Shown: positions 10,121 through 20,932 of the stretch, piece after piece
Position numbering within the stretch: position 1 is the first letter of the stretch
How the letters are laid out: the number at the start of each line of letters is the position of its first letter
Assembly (NCBI GenBank): GCA_008828725.1
Contig: MEHQ01002109.1
Location: 16,924-80,923 of the forward strand
DNA from: Saccharina japonica
Taxonomy: Eukaryota; Sar; Phaeophyceae; Laminariales; Laminariaceae
Direction of reading: 5' to 3'
DNA length: 64,000 bases
Program-made: the position numbers and the translations under genes
The notes under the pieces: model-generated
What the model was told of the DNA's origin: nothing
The model's database searches: none
Seen by the model: only the letters and a program-made list of their open reading frames with translations

Positions 10121-10330
10121 TATAATTCACCTCATATTATGATCCTCCTTGATACTTGGAAAATATATAAAACGTTAGTCTTATTTTTTATATCCTCCCT
10201 GATCAATAATCAGTCAACATAGTTCACTTAGTATCATGGTTCATCCTTTGGCCGTTCTTCATAACAATCAGTAAATTAAATTCACCTCTGATTATGGTCT
10301 TCCATGATACTTGGAGAAATATATTATACT
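10121..10330. repeat. AT-rich degenerate satellite, segment 2
   Basis: Three further ATGGTCC-type monomers (cores near 10138, 10234, 10294) with the same CTTGATACTTGG linker as segment 1. Confidence 0.7.
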
Positions 10331-10653
10331 AGGGAATAAGAGGCCCCGCCGCCCCCACGGCGGTAGGGCCACAAGTGTGAGCGGCTCGTATTCGAAGGGT
10401 TGCTTGTTTCTGTCTCAAGGCAGGATAACCATCATAACGTAACAGCTGCAAACAAGGAAAATATATGGAGAGGTGGTTATCGCTCGATGCTTCCTCGGAA
10501 GTCAACGGGGAGGAGGTTGAAGGTGTAGGGGTAATTGAACACGTAGGTGTGCACCTGGTTTTCGTAGTATTCGGCGGTTGCAAATCACCGTTTTAGGTGT
10601 GAACTTATTGAGGCCTGGTTGAATCATGTTGGCACACAGCAGCAGTAATTTTC
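10331..10653. other. No recognisable gene
   Basis: Mixed sequence between the satellite and the second hAT element, with a GC-rich patch at 10345-10375. A short minus-strand frame (84 codons) here has no recognisable features. Confidence 0.35.
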
Positions 10654-11256
10654 CAGGGTTCTTTACGGTTAACCGTCCGTGCACGGTGCGTTTATTTTTT
10701 TCGAAAATCCTACGGTCCGGTTCGATGCGGTTTATAGAAAGCAAAAATATTGGGGTACGGTTCGGTCCGGCTTATCCGATATTGAGAATCATACGGTGCG
10801 GTTCGGTTTTTCCATGCATCCTACGGTACGGTTCGGTGCGATTTCCAGAAAACAGGAATCCTACGGTGCGGTTCGGTGCGGTATTCAGAAATCGGGAATC
10901 TTACGGTGCGGTTCGATGCGGTTTTCAGATTTTAAAAATCTTACGGTGCGATTCGTTTTTTTCATGCATCCTACGGTGCGGTTCGGTGTGGTTTTCAGAA
11001 ATCGGTAATGCTACGGTGCGGTTCGGTGCGGTTTTCAGATGTCGTGAACCCTACGGTGCGGTTTGGGTATATTTTTGTTTCCTACGTTGCGGTTCGGTGC
11101 GGTTTTCAGATGTCGTGAACCCTACGGTGCGGTTTGGTTATATTTAGTTTCCTACGTTGCGGTTCGGTGCGGTTTTCCGAAATCGCAAAACCTACGGTGC
11201 AGTGCGGTGTGGTTTTTTAGAGGGCAAAAAGGAAAACCGCACCGTAAAGAACCCTG
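10654..11256. mobile_element. Complete non-autonomous hAT-type element (603 bp) with 8-bp target duplication
   Basis: Terminal inverted repeats CAGGGTTCTTTACGGT and its complement, flanked on both sides by TAATTTTC (10646-10653 and 11257-11264). The 8-bp duplication and CAGGG ends place it in hAT. The body is almost entirely about 13 imperfect units of 30-40 bp built on CTACGGTGCGGTTCGGTGCG and TTTTCAGA. The CGGT and CGGTT motifs echo the terminal repeat. There is no coding potential: the open frames are translations of the array. It is structurally parallel to the element at 6389 but with a different core sequence. Confidence 0.9.
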
Positions 11257-11369
11257 TAATTTTCACTATTAATAATAAGGCTACGTACACATCGTCGGGT
11301 GACAAAAATGAAATACTAATAATATGGCATATACAATATACCGACGTTGAACGAGGCACACATCAAGCG

Positions 11370-11515
11370 TCGTGCAGCAGTAGTTGATACCATGTTGCAT
11401 GCGCGTGCTCTCTCTGGGTTGTGTACAGCAGGATGAGTTGTACGTCACACTTGAACATTTACAGCCACATTTTATGTATAATTGTAACTTTGTTTCAATA
11501 TTTTGGGAATCTACG
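11370..11515. repeat. Interspersed repeat shared with 47252-47390
   Basis: Same orientation and recognisable similarity to 47252-47390: GTTGCATG, GGGTTGTGTACAGCAG, TTATGTATA-TTTGTAA, TTTCAATATT. It abuts the copia remnant; the other copy sits just beyond the solitary U element. Confidence 0.55.
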
Positions 11516-12072
11516 TATTTTGACTGTACCATCACCAACCGTGACCCACTGCTGTCCCTTAGAAGGCACCTTGCGATTAAACACGTTTGTAGGATCTCCT
11601 GTCATGTGATTGCTAGCCCCGCTATCACACGTCCATACATTGTTATCAGAGATCGCTACACCTGATTGACCAACAAAATAATCGTCAGACTTGCCTCGAG
11701 GCACAAAATGGGCCGTTAGCAGGTGTAGTGCCGGTTGACCTCCAGCATGGGCCCTACGGCCAGGCTCGCGCCACCCCGGCTGGTACTGCTGTTGGCTACC
11801 ACCAATTCAGGCCGTTCCATGCTGTAGCTGCTGCCGACGATGCTGCTGATACTGCTGCAGCTAGTGCTGCTGCTGATAATGCTGCTGCTGATACTGCTGC
11901 TGCGGGTACTGCTGCTGCAGGTGCTGCTGCTCTGCTGATACTGCTGCTGCCGATACTGCTCCTCCTGCACGTAGTAGTGCTGCTGCTGCTGCTCCTGACG
12001 AGATCTTCGGTTCCCCCTTCCTCTCTTTCGGTGCCGATCCCAGCACTTGCCCCAATCGTCATCACTCGTCAT
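11495..12072 (-). pseudogene. Ty1/copia-type gag-protease remnant
   Basis: The minus-strand frame 11704-11495 reads WTCDSGASNHMTGDPTNVF, the aspartic protease box (DSGAS) with the HMTGD that follows it in Ty1/copia polyproteins, then WVTVGDGTVKI. Upstream (12072-11716, another frame) is a basic segment, KRGRGNRRSRQ, and a long Gln/Ser tract from CAG repeats, which could be the end of gag. A frameshift separates the parts, and the polyprotein is lost just after the protease where the repeat at 11370-11515 begins. No integrase or RT is present nearby, so this is a dead fragment. Confidence 0.7.
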
Positions 12073-13090
12073 CCCGCGTTCGCCGCTATCGAACAGGGCG
12101 TGGACACTCGCCCCTTGCGCCTCCTTTCCTCCATGCTTCCGCTCAACAAGGTCTGGGCGAGCTCGTGCTTCTGCCTATTTCGCTTGCATCATTTTCCGCC
12201 ATCTTTGACAGATGGTACTCGCTCTAATCGCTGCCCCTAGCCCACAGAGTCTCGACCGACAACGCTAGCGTAATCGATACTCTGGGGCGTGATAGGTCTT
12301 ACGCAGTCAGGCGAGGTCAACGTCACTCAGGATGAAGGTTGGAAGGACTCTCGTGTTGTATTATATCAAGGAGGAGAAGAAGAAGAAGTGCTCTCCTGGG
12401 ACGTCGGGCGTCTGTCATAATGACAGTTACATGGACCAAACATCCCCCGGAATAAACATGCCTTCTATCATACACGTATTCCACGTATTCCGCCGTACAT
12501 GGCTGTGCGATACTCCCAGATCACAACTGTACTCCGAGCATACTCAACACATCGCGCTGGTGAGGACCTCCGATCCACCCTAGTGTCACAGTTCTCACAC
12601 CTCGGTCGATGATATGCGGAGTACGCCGAGAAGGCGTCTGATAAAAACACAGCTGGCAGCTGATGAGTTCGAAGCAGAACACCAGAACTCTCCGGTTCCA
12701 AGAACGACATGTTTTAAGTTTTTTGGACGAACACCGTCGAACGCCGCAAGCAACCGCTCGCCCCCTAGACTACGAAACGTCATGATACCTTCGAGGCCGC
12801 TATGTACACTTGCTGGCCTTCCCCGGTACGAAGTTCGTTAGGCGTGGACTGAGTCTATGTCGAGATCGGAGGTCAATCGTCGCATGCAGAATATACGTTC
12901 TATTTGTGGTTGATTTGAGAATTGGGCATCAAAGCAAACTGCTGTCGTACGAGTTTTTTTTTTTCATCAGCGCTACTCTACGTTGCTATGATAAAGTGGG
13001 CATCAAAAATCACTTGATTAAAGGGTTGTATTTTGGGCATCAGACGAACTATATATAATAGATAGATAGATATCTACGTACACATATATT
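12073..13090. other. No recognisable gene
   Basis: May contain decayed upstream parts of the copia element, but I could not identify gag motifs. TGGGCATCA occurs three times between about 12925 and 13045, without a clear repeat unit. Confidence 0.35.
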
Positions 13091-14110
13091 TGTATTTGTT
13101 TTTGTATCTCCCTTCACGACAGTAAGTGAGCAACGTTCACTTTACATCATGGTCCATCCTTTTTCCTATCTTCATAACATTCAGTAAATTTACGTTATAT
13201 TATGGTCCTTCTTGATACTTGGGGAAATTAAAATCATACACATACGCTTGACGTACGTACTGAGTAAAGTTTCAAATTTGTTTCGTATCCCCCTTCACGA
13301 TAGTCATTAAACATAGTTTACTTTGTATCATGGTCCATATTTTTCCTTTCTTCATAACATTCGGTGAATATAAATTCATCTCATAGTATGGTCCTTCTTG
13401 GTACTTGGAAATTAAATACCTCCCTTCATAACAGTCAGTGAAACATGGTTCACTTTGTATCATGGTCCATCCTTTTTCCTTTCTTCGTAACATGCAGTAA
13501 ATTAATTTTTACTTATGTTACGGTCCTTCTTGATACTTGAGAAATAAAAAAATTATACGTACATATAATTATTAATTTTTTTCGTATCCCCCCTTGACGA
13601 TAGTCAATAAACATAATTTGTTAATATTGTACCATGGTCCATGTTTTTCATAACATTCAATACATTAAAATTCACCTCATGTTATGGACCTCCTTGGTAC
13701 TTGAAAATAAAATACCCCCCTTCATAACACTCAGCGAAACATGATTCACTTTGTATCGTGGTCCCTTTTTTATTTCTTCCTTCCTAACTTTCGGCAAAAT
13801 TATATTCACCTTCAACTATGGAGCTCCTTGATACTTAACAATTAAAAAATACGTATAATATTAATACTCGTAGTTGTTTTTAATTGCTATGTATACCCTC
13901 TCTTCATGATAAACAGTAAAGAATGCTCGCTTTCTATCATGGCCCACCCTTTATTTTTGTCAATTCTTCACTCTCTTCATGATAAACAGTAAAGAATGCT
14001 CGCTTTCTATCATGGCCCACCCTTTATTTTTGTCAATTCTTCAAGAATACAGTAAAAAAAAACGTTTCCTTATATTATGGTCCTCCATGGTTAATATTGT
14101 AAGTTCTCAT
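13091..14110. repeat. AT-rich degenerate satellite, segment 3
   Basis: The longest stretch of the family, with about a dozen ATGGTCC-like cores (for example near 13148, 13201, 13328, 13388, 13458, 13634). Two monomer types alternate, one ending ATGGTCCATCC and one ending ATGGTCCTYCTTGATACTTG. Interruptions are few. Confidence 0.75.
13898..14043. repeat. Perfect 73-bp tandem duplication within the satellite
   Basis: 13898-13970 and 13971-14043 appear identical. This is a recent unit duplication and gives the clearest estimate of the monomer length. Confidence 0.85.
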
Positions 14111-14466
14111 GATATTTACAGCAACAGCGTTGCTGCTCATGTCAATATGCATACCTTCATGGTACTTGTCCAAAGTATACATAATCCACCTCAAAAATTA
14201 AATCAACAAACCAAAAACACAAAAAGACAAACAAAAATAAATAAAATAAACAAATGACCACGATTTTTTTACAAATTTCCCTCATCCTACCGAAACCAAC
14301 CTTTATCCGAACCACCGTTTCCGTCCCCAGAACCTTAACATATATATCATTCAATATACATACAAGACTCATACCGCGCATTCACTCACGCACCACGTCC
14401 TTCAACGAACCCGACTTCGGGGGAGGCACACCCTGGTGTTCTACTGACCTAGACGATCTGTCCAAG
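14111..14466. other. No recognisable gene; A-rich segment
   Basis: Downstream of gag copy 1 on the minus strand. An AAAC/AAAAT-rich tract lies at about 14195-14255. Nothing identifiable as the missing DIRS polymerase follows the gag here. Confidence 0.35.
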
Positions 14467-16247
14467 TTAGTAGTCCACGAAATTGGTCGCCATCTCCCCC
14501 CTTCCAGTACCGCGCCTGCTCGTCGACTCGTTGTTGGCCCCGTAAACGAACATAGCCCGTGTCCTCATTCGCGAGCACCACCACCGCGTCCCCAGCCTCC
14601 AAAACCACCCCCACCCCCGAAAATTGAAGCCGAACCGAAGGACCCCCCCACCGGCGCCCCCCCTCCCCGTCCGCTCCCTCCTCCTCCTCCTCCTCCTCGT
14701 CCCTCCTCCTCCTCCTCCTCGTCCGAAACCACCCCCAAAACCTGAACCGCCCAGTGCTGCCCCCCCCCCCCCCGAGTTGTTGTTCATCGCCTGAAAGTCG
14801 TGCTTAAGTCGACACGATTGGCCCAACGAGCATCCCTAAATCTTCCAATGGTGAATGCACGTACCGCGAGGACAGCCAGACGCTTCCAAATCCCTTGTTC
14901 TCGACGTAGCTGCAAACGCTTGTTGTGTGGCCTGAGCCGGCTGCCGCGAATAATTCACTCCCCCCGACGGCGTGCCCTTCCTCTTTCCCAACGAACCTCC
15001 ACCCTCTCGGGTCCGCTTACGTGTCGCGCTAAACCCTGACAGATATAACACCTGTTGCTGAACCCCTCTAATTCGGTCAGTAGCTGAACGAGTCCTCGGA
15101 AAAACCGGCGACGGCAATTCTGGAACACTCTGACTCGGCATAGGCGGACCGTTCAGGTACGACGTCTTGAGAGCGGCCGCTACATCTCCGATCGCTTTGG
15201 CCACATCCACGAAATCCTGGTATCTTGCTGCGTACGCGAACAGCTCTTGTCTGACGTCGCGCAATTCCTGAAGAAAGACCCCTGCGCGAGTATATTCTCC
15301 CATCACGACCTCGAAGCCCCTCATCAGTGCGGCGAAGCGATCTTGAAAAGTGACCTTCGCTGCAACCGGCGTCCCTTTTTCCATCGAACCCCCCCAAACC
15401 CCCTTCTTCGGCGCGAACTGTTGTATGCGGACCCCAGAACACGATGTCAACATCTTGAAAACAGCCTCGCTCACGACAAGATTTTTTATAAGCATTTCTT
15501 GAATCCGCTCGTTGGTGAAAAACTGCAGTACTCCTGACAGTGCAAAAAATCGCTTGGTACCATATTTGCTCCATGCCGTTATACGACGCTTCGCCGCCTC
15601 TTTTTCTTCGATGGCCTCATTAGGATTTGGGGCAATGATCGCCCCGTCGTGAGATGCCGCTACCCCCGCCAGTTGAGCTCCTACTCCCACTGCTGTTTGA
15701 TGATTCTGCGTCGTATTGACTTGCTCCACCAACCCTTGAATCATCGGCAATGCAACCGCCAGCTGCTCAACGATGGTAGTAATGCGAGCAGTATTTCGTG
15801 CTTTTTGTCCGCAAAACCGACCTGGGCCACCACGAGATCATCACCTACCGCCCCCTCAGCAAGTACCTGCTGACCCGGCTCTGCACCGCCTCCTCCGATC
15901 CCACCATGCATCGCTCCTGCTCCTTCGCCGATAACTACCTCGTCCACATCAAGCGCCCCGGCCGCAACCCCAGCAGCTGCCGCGCCGAGAGCAGCTACAG
16001 CAGCAATTCCGGCGTCAGCTATAGCAGGAGCATTTTCCACAGCAACAGCAGGAACTGCCATCCCATATGCATTCCCCGCAGCAGCGACTGCAACAGCAGC
16101 CGCAGCAGCATCGGCATCTTCATTTACCCCCACGTTGCCTGACCCTTCTCTTCTTGCTGCGTCGGCACCGAGTGGGTGTGCGGTTTTCCACGCTTGAGCT
16201 GCCGCTGCTGCCGCTTCTTGCGCACTCCCATGATGACTAATTTCCAT
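14467..16247 (-). pseudogene. DIRS-type gag, copy 1 (frameshift and internal stop)
   Basis: The ATG at 16247 (MEISHHGSAQEA) is the first in frame. An Ala/Gly-rich, probably disordered region follows, then at an A5 run (15802-15806) the frame must change by -1 to continue as ARNTARITTIVEQL and a long helical segment ending 14836. Near the end are a basic patch (RKRTREGG, GKRKG) and a C-x8-C-x5-C-x3-H zinc finger (14871-14800) with a TAG inside its first loop. The same frame then continues into a Gly/Arg-rich tail. A basic patch, CCCH finger and RGG tail suit a nucleic-acid-binding capsid protein. Assignment to DIRS rests on the shared leader and terminal repeat with the element at 2-8 kb. No polymerase follows. 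Confidence 0.6.
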
Positions 16248-16267
16248 TTCCCGCTGAGCCCCCCTTG

Positions 16268-16793
16268 TTCTTTCAACTGCCCGACCTTCCACCCAGTGCC
16301 AAACTCTTGCTCGTCAACACCACGAGTAGAGCCCCGTACGAGATGGTCTTCTTCCTTCCTGCCTCAAACCTTCCCAACCTCTGTCTCTCCAGCTCAACCA
16401 ACTGCACCGCCATGATACGTACTTGATAAACCGTTCCCGATCCCTCTTTCAATCATGCCAACGATTCAATACCTCTCCACAAACCCCATATTTCCTTTGT
16501 TCAAGCTTCCATGTTTCGATTATTTTATCGAAACCGGGTAAACAATACGAAACAGGCGGTCTGTTTCGATTTTTTTATCGAAACAGGATGAAAAATACGA
16601 AACAGGGTCCGTTGGCCATTCGTTGGAATTTCGAGCCTGCAAAATCGGCCAATACCACTAGACTCCTCTCGAAAATTGACCAATGGCTCGTTCAGATAGT
16701 AGGGGACGTTTTTTAGCGCCCCCGGGAAAACAAGCCTGCGAAGGTGTTGAAAACTCCTGTTTTGGATTCCGATCCCATAAGAGTCGGCCTTAG
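16268..16793 (-). repeat. 5' leader, hairpin cluster and terminal repeat of gag copy 1
   Basis: Read on the minus strand: terminal repeat 16793-16604, then a block of alternating CTGTTTCGAT / ATCGAAACAG palindromes (about 16516-16603), then a leader (16505-16268) leading into gag. The palindromic block can form strong hairpins and is missing from the leader copy at 2399-2750. Confidence 0.7.
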
Positions 16794-16810
16794 GAACGGC
16801 CGTTAGTAAC

Positions 16811-16838
16811 GCAAGCGAATGAGTATCATTCGCGTTGC
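16811..16838. repeat. Border near-palindrome M, copy 1
   Basis: GCAAGCGAATGAGTATCATT followed by CGCGTTGC: CGAATG and CATTCG arms around AGTAT, with GC-rich outer arms. It lies between the terminal repeat of gag copy 1 and the first U unit. Confidence 0.7.
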
Positions 16839-16883
16839 TAGTCTCCAGGCCCGTTTTTATTTTAACCAAGAGGATACACAAGT

Positions 16884-18748
16884 TCTCCGGTCCTTGGACC
16901 GGAGACTCAGAAAGCATAATCCCAGAAGTGATGCCAGATTTTAAAGATAATAGTGACAGAAAATTGACCCCCCCAAAACACACCCCGGGTACTCCCTTGT
17001 CCGCTCGACCCTCAAAGCTCGTTCTGGGTGTACATCAGCGGTGTAGTGACAGTGTTTGCACGCTTCGACAGCCAAGCACAAACCATGGGCCTCGGCCGCC
17101 GAGTATCGGCATCTTGGTGAGCGCACGCCGAGCACAGCCGCACACACGCCCAGCAACCCTCCAGCAGACCCTACGAAAACACTGCGACCACTGGGAGTTC
17201 CACATTTTACTAATGTTTTTGAATAGGGGGTGGGGGTTCCTGATGGCTGCGGGTTGGTTGCATGGCTTGAAAGCAAGCCACGACGGTTGCATGGCATGAA
17301 AGCAAGCCACGACGCCTCGCCACCACGTGTATGAGTACCTGCCAGGCCTCACCACCACGCCTCGGCAACGCGCAATAGCGCCGGTAGCTCTTTATCGGTA
17401 TGCATGTGCCGTACGTCGTGTTGACCCATGGACTTCTCATGGCCATGGTCAACACCAACAACAGGCCGAGCAGCAGTTCTCGTGATGGAAGAAGAGGTGT
17501 ACCCCAACGCCGGGCTCTAGCTCGTGAAGGCAGTGGTGCCCCCGGAGAGCGTAATGCCCCCGGAGAGCGCAATGCCCCCGGAGAGCGTCGCGAGCGGCTT
17601 TTATTCGAACCCAGTGGTGTCCCATCTGCCGTGGCTCGTGTCGAGAGATCCTTTCGTGCACCTAGCGGTCTTCGCGAGTTGGATCCTCGCACCCTTCACG
17701 ATTTTGTGCCTCTTGCTCCTCGACCAACCGCAGCACGTTCACCACCAACGACTGCGAACTGAACTACGGAGGGTGCTATGCCTTTGACCCGAGCAAGTTT
17801 GCGCGCGGAACGTATGGCAAAACTTGCTGTCAACAGCAGGTGCGTAGCTGTGTGTTTATCCAATTCGCGTAGCTGTAGTCGTATAACTACGGAGGGTGCT
17901 ATGCCTTTGACCCGACCAACTTTGCGTGCGGAATGTATGGCAAAACTTGCTGTCAACAGCAGGTGCGTCTTGGTTGCGCAGCTGTGTGTTTGTCCTTTTC
18001 GCGTACTTGTATAATATAACATGATATGTTTTGTACCTGGCACAAGGTTTCTGTGCTGACGCGCATTGCTGACCCCTTTACATCACTGGAACTCTGTAAA
18101 AGTAGAATTGAAAAGCGTGACAGAAACGTGAAACCCTGAATCACACCACGGGTACCCCCTTGTCCCCTCGACCTTCAAAGCTCGTTCTTGGAGCACAACA
18201 GCGGCGTCGCGACAGTTTTTGCACGCCTCGACAGCCAAGCACACACCATGGGCCTCGGCCGAATATCGGCATCTTGGTGAGCGCACGCCGAGCACAGCAG
18301 CACGCTCGCCGAGCACCCCTCCAGCAGACCCCCTGAGAAAAAACTGCGACCACTGGGAGTTCTACGTTTATTACTACTACTTTTGAATAGGGGATGGGGG
18401 TTCCTTATGGCGGTGGTGACATGAAAGCAAGCCACGACGGTTGCATGACATGAACGCAAGTCACGACGCCTCGCCACCGCGTGTATGAGTACATGCCTCG
18501 CCAAGACCAACTGTTGTTGTTGTGGTCTGGCGCCGCGAAGAGACGCGTCGAGTGCGCTGTACTGGGCGTACAAGCCAAGCGTCCGAAGACACGCTGGATG
18601 CCTCTGGTCTGGCGGCGACGCGCCGGGTGCTCTCGAGTCGACCTGTCTTGGTATTTTGTATTGCGACACAACGAAGCATCCGAGCGTTGACTGACTACTG
18701 CTGATGTACTGCTGCTGCTGCTGCTGCTGTAAAGTCTACGAGTACGAC
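16884..18748 (+). repeat. U-family tandem units U1 and U2 (U2 truncated)
   Basis: U1 (16884 to ~18035) opens with the palindrome TCTCCGGTCC-TT-GGACCGGAGA and closes at CTGGCACAAGGTTTCTGTGC. U2 starts there and stops at 18748, where gag copy 2 begins. Block 17220-18748 is almost identical to 23587-25115 (offset 6367), so it was copied recently. Each full unit holds one ATG-initiated frame and a CAG tract near its end. I suspect a non-autonomous LTR-type retroelement, because the encoded peptide begins like a Ty3-type gag, but I could not identify a primer-binding site. Confidence 0.6.
17439..17762 (+). CDS. U-family ORF, possible gag N-terminus (MVNT-type)
   Basis: Frame of about 107 codons, starting MAMVNTNNRPSSSSRDG, basic and Ser/Gly/Pro-rich, with a triplicated APGER unit in the middle, ending PTTAN. 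Starts of the MVNTR type are common in Ty3-type gag proteins. No capsid or zinc-knuckle motif follows, and the unit is too short for a polyprotein. Equivalent frames occur at 23806-24129 and 45658-45975, and disrupted ones in the units at 21.5 and 22.7 kb. Length differences between the three open copies are multiples of three, which hints at past coding constraint. The function is otherwise unknown. Confidence 0.35.
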   Translation: MAMVNTNNRPSSSSRDGRRGVPQRRALAREGSGAPGERNAPGERNAPGERRERLLFEPSGVPSAVARVERSFRAPSGLRELDPRTLHDFVPLAPRPTAARSPPTTAN

Positions 18749-20329
18749 CGGCGCCCCCCCTCCCCGTCCGCTCCCTCCTCCTCCTCCCCCTCCTCCTCCT
18801 CGTCCGAAACCACCCCCATAACCTGAACCGCTCAGCGCTGCCTCCCCCACCCGCCGAGTTGTTGTTCATCGCCTGAAAGTCGTGCTTAAGTCGACACGAT
18901 TGGCCCAACGAGCATCCCTAAATCTTCCAATGGTGAATGCACGTACCGCGAGGACAGCCAGAACTTTCCTAATCCCTTGTTCTCGACGTAGCTGCAAACG
19001 CTTGTTGTGTGGCCTGAGCCGGCTGCCGCGAATAATTCACTCCCCCCGACGGCGTGCCCTTCCTCTTTCCCAACGAACCTCCACCCTCTCGGGTCCGCTT
19101 ACGTGTCGCGCTAAACCCTGACAGATATAACACCTGTTGCTGAACCCCTCTAATTCGGTCAGTAGCTGAACGAGTCCTCGGAACAACCGGCGACGGCAAT
19201 TCTGGAACACTCTGACTCGGCATAGGCGGACCGTTCAGGTACGACGTCTTGAGAGCGGCCGCTACATCTCCGATCGCTTTGGCCACATCCACGAAATCCT
19301 GGTATCTTGCTGCGTACGCGAACAGCTCTTGTCTGACGTCGCGCAATTCCTGAAGAAAGACCCCTGCGCGAGTATATTCTCCCATGACGACCTCGAAGCC
19401 CCTCATCAGTGCGGCGAAGCGATCTTGAAAAGTGACCTTCGCTGCAACCGGCGTCCCTTTTTCCATCGAACCCCCCCAAACCCCCTTCTTCGGCGCGAAC
19501 TGTTGTATGCGGACCCCAGAACACGATGTCAACATCTTGAAAACAGCCTCGCTCACGACAAGATTTTTTATAAGCATTTCTTGAATCCGCTCGTTGGTGA
19601 AAAACTGCAGTACTCCTGACAGTGCAAAAAATCGCTTGGTACCATATTTGCTCCATGCCGTTATACGACGCTTCGCCGCCTCTTTTTCTTCGATGGCCTC
19701 ATTAGGATTTGGGGCAATGATCGCCCCGTCGTGAGATGCCGCTACCCCCGCCAGTTGAGCTCCTACTCCCACTGCTGTTTGATGATTCTGCGTCGTATTG
19801 ACTTGCTCCACCAACCCTTGAATCATCGGCAATGCAACCGCCAGCTGCTCAACGATGGTAGTAATGCGAGCAGTATTTCGTGCTTTTTGTCCGCAAAACC
19901 GACCTGGGCCACCACGAGATCATTACCCACAGCCGCCTCAGCAAGTACCTGCTGACCCGGCTCTGCACCGCCTCCTCCGATCCCACCATGCATCGCTCCT
20001 GCTCCTTCGCCGATAACTACCTCGTCCACATCAAGCGCCCCGGCCGCAACCCCAGCAGCTGCCGCGCCGAGAGCAGCTACAGCAGCAATTCCGGCGTCAG
20101 CTATAGCAGGAGCATTTTCCACAGCAACAGCAGGAACTGCCATCCCATATGCATTCCCCGCAGCAGCGACTGCAACAGCAGCCGCAGCAGCATCGGCATC
20201 TTCATTTACCCCCACGTTGCCTGACCCTTCTCTTCTTGCTGCGTCGGCACCGAGTGGGTGTGCGGTTTTCCACGCTTGAGCTGCCGCTGCTGCCGCTTCT
20301 TGCGCACTCCCATGATGACTAATTTCCAT
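18749..20329 (-). pseudogene. DIRS-type gag, copy 2 (truncated)
   Basis: Near-identical to copy 1 with a constant offset of 4082 bp, including the A5-run frame change (here 19884-19888) and the TAG inside the CCCH finger. It has an additional stop (SRTRD then TAG, near 18969) where copy 1 reads Leu, and its Gly/Arg tail is cut at 18749 by the junction with U2. The start is the ATG at 20329. Because the copies are so alike, shared defects probably predate the duplication and are not independent evidence of function. Confidence 0.6.
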
Positions 20330-20349
20330 TTCCCGCTGAGCCCCCCTTG

Positions 20350-20873
20350 TTCTTTCAACTGCCCGACCTTCCACCCAGTGCCAAACTCTTGCTCGTCAAC
20401 ACCACGAGTAGAGCCCCGTACGAGATGGTCTTCTTCCTTCCTGCCTCAAACCTTCCCAACCTCTGTCTCTCCAGCTCAACCAACTGCACCGCCATGATAC
20501 GTACTTGATAAACCTTTCCCGATCCCCTCTTTCAATCATGCCAACGATTCAATACCTCTCCACAAACCCCATATTTCCTTTCGTTCAGCGTTTCCATGTT
20601 TCGATTATTTTATCGAAACCGGGTAAAAAATACGAAACAGGCGGCCTGTTTCGATTTTTTTATCGAAACAGGATGAAAAAATCGAAACAGGGTCCGTTGG
20701 CCATCCGTTGGAATTTCGAGCCTGCAAAATCGGCCAATACCACTAGATTCCTCTCGAAAATTGACCGATGGCTCGTTGAGATAGTAGGGGACGTTTTTTT
20801 GCGTCCCCGGGAGAAAAAGCCTGCGAAGGTGTTGAAAACTCCTGTTTTGGATTCCGATCCCATAAGAGTCGGC
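20350..20873 (-). repeat. 5' leader, hairpin cluster and terminal repeat of gag copy 2
   Basis: Same three-part structure as 16268-16793: leader to about 20588, CGAAACAGG palindromes about 20600-20689, terminal repeat 20690-20873. A few indels distinguish the two copies. Confidence 0.7.
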
Positions 20874-20902
20874 TATAAAGTAGAACGGCCGTTAGTTCCA
20901 AC

Positions 20903-20932
20903 GCAAGCGAATGAGTATTCAATTCGCGTTGC
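20903..20932. repeat. Border near-palindrome M, copy 2
   Basis: GCAAGCGAATGAGTATTCAA then TTCGCGTTGC. Same position relative to gag copy 2 as M copy 1 has to gag copy 1. Confidence 0.7.

Noticed and set aside
10626-11147. 173-codon frame with many AVRCGF units
   Set aside because: Translation of the CGGTGCGGTT array of the hAT element.
14254-14745. 163-codon Pro-rich plus-strand frame
   Set aside because: Antisense of the Gly/Arg-rich gag tail; openness follows from the CCT repeats.
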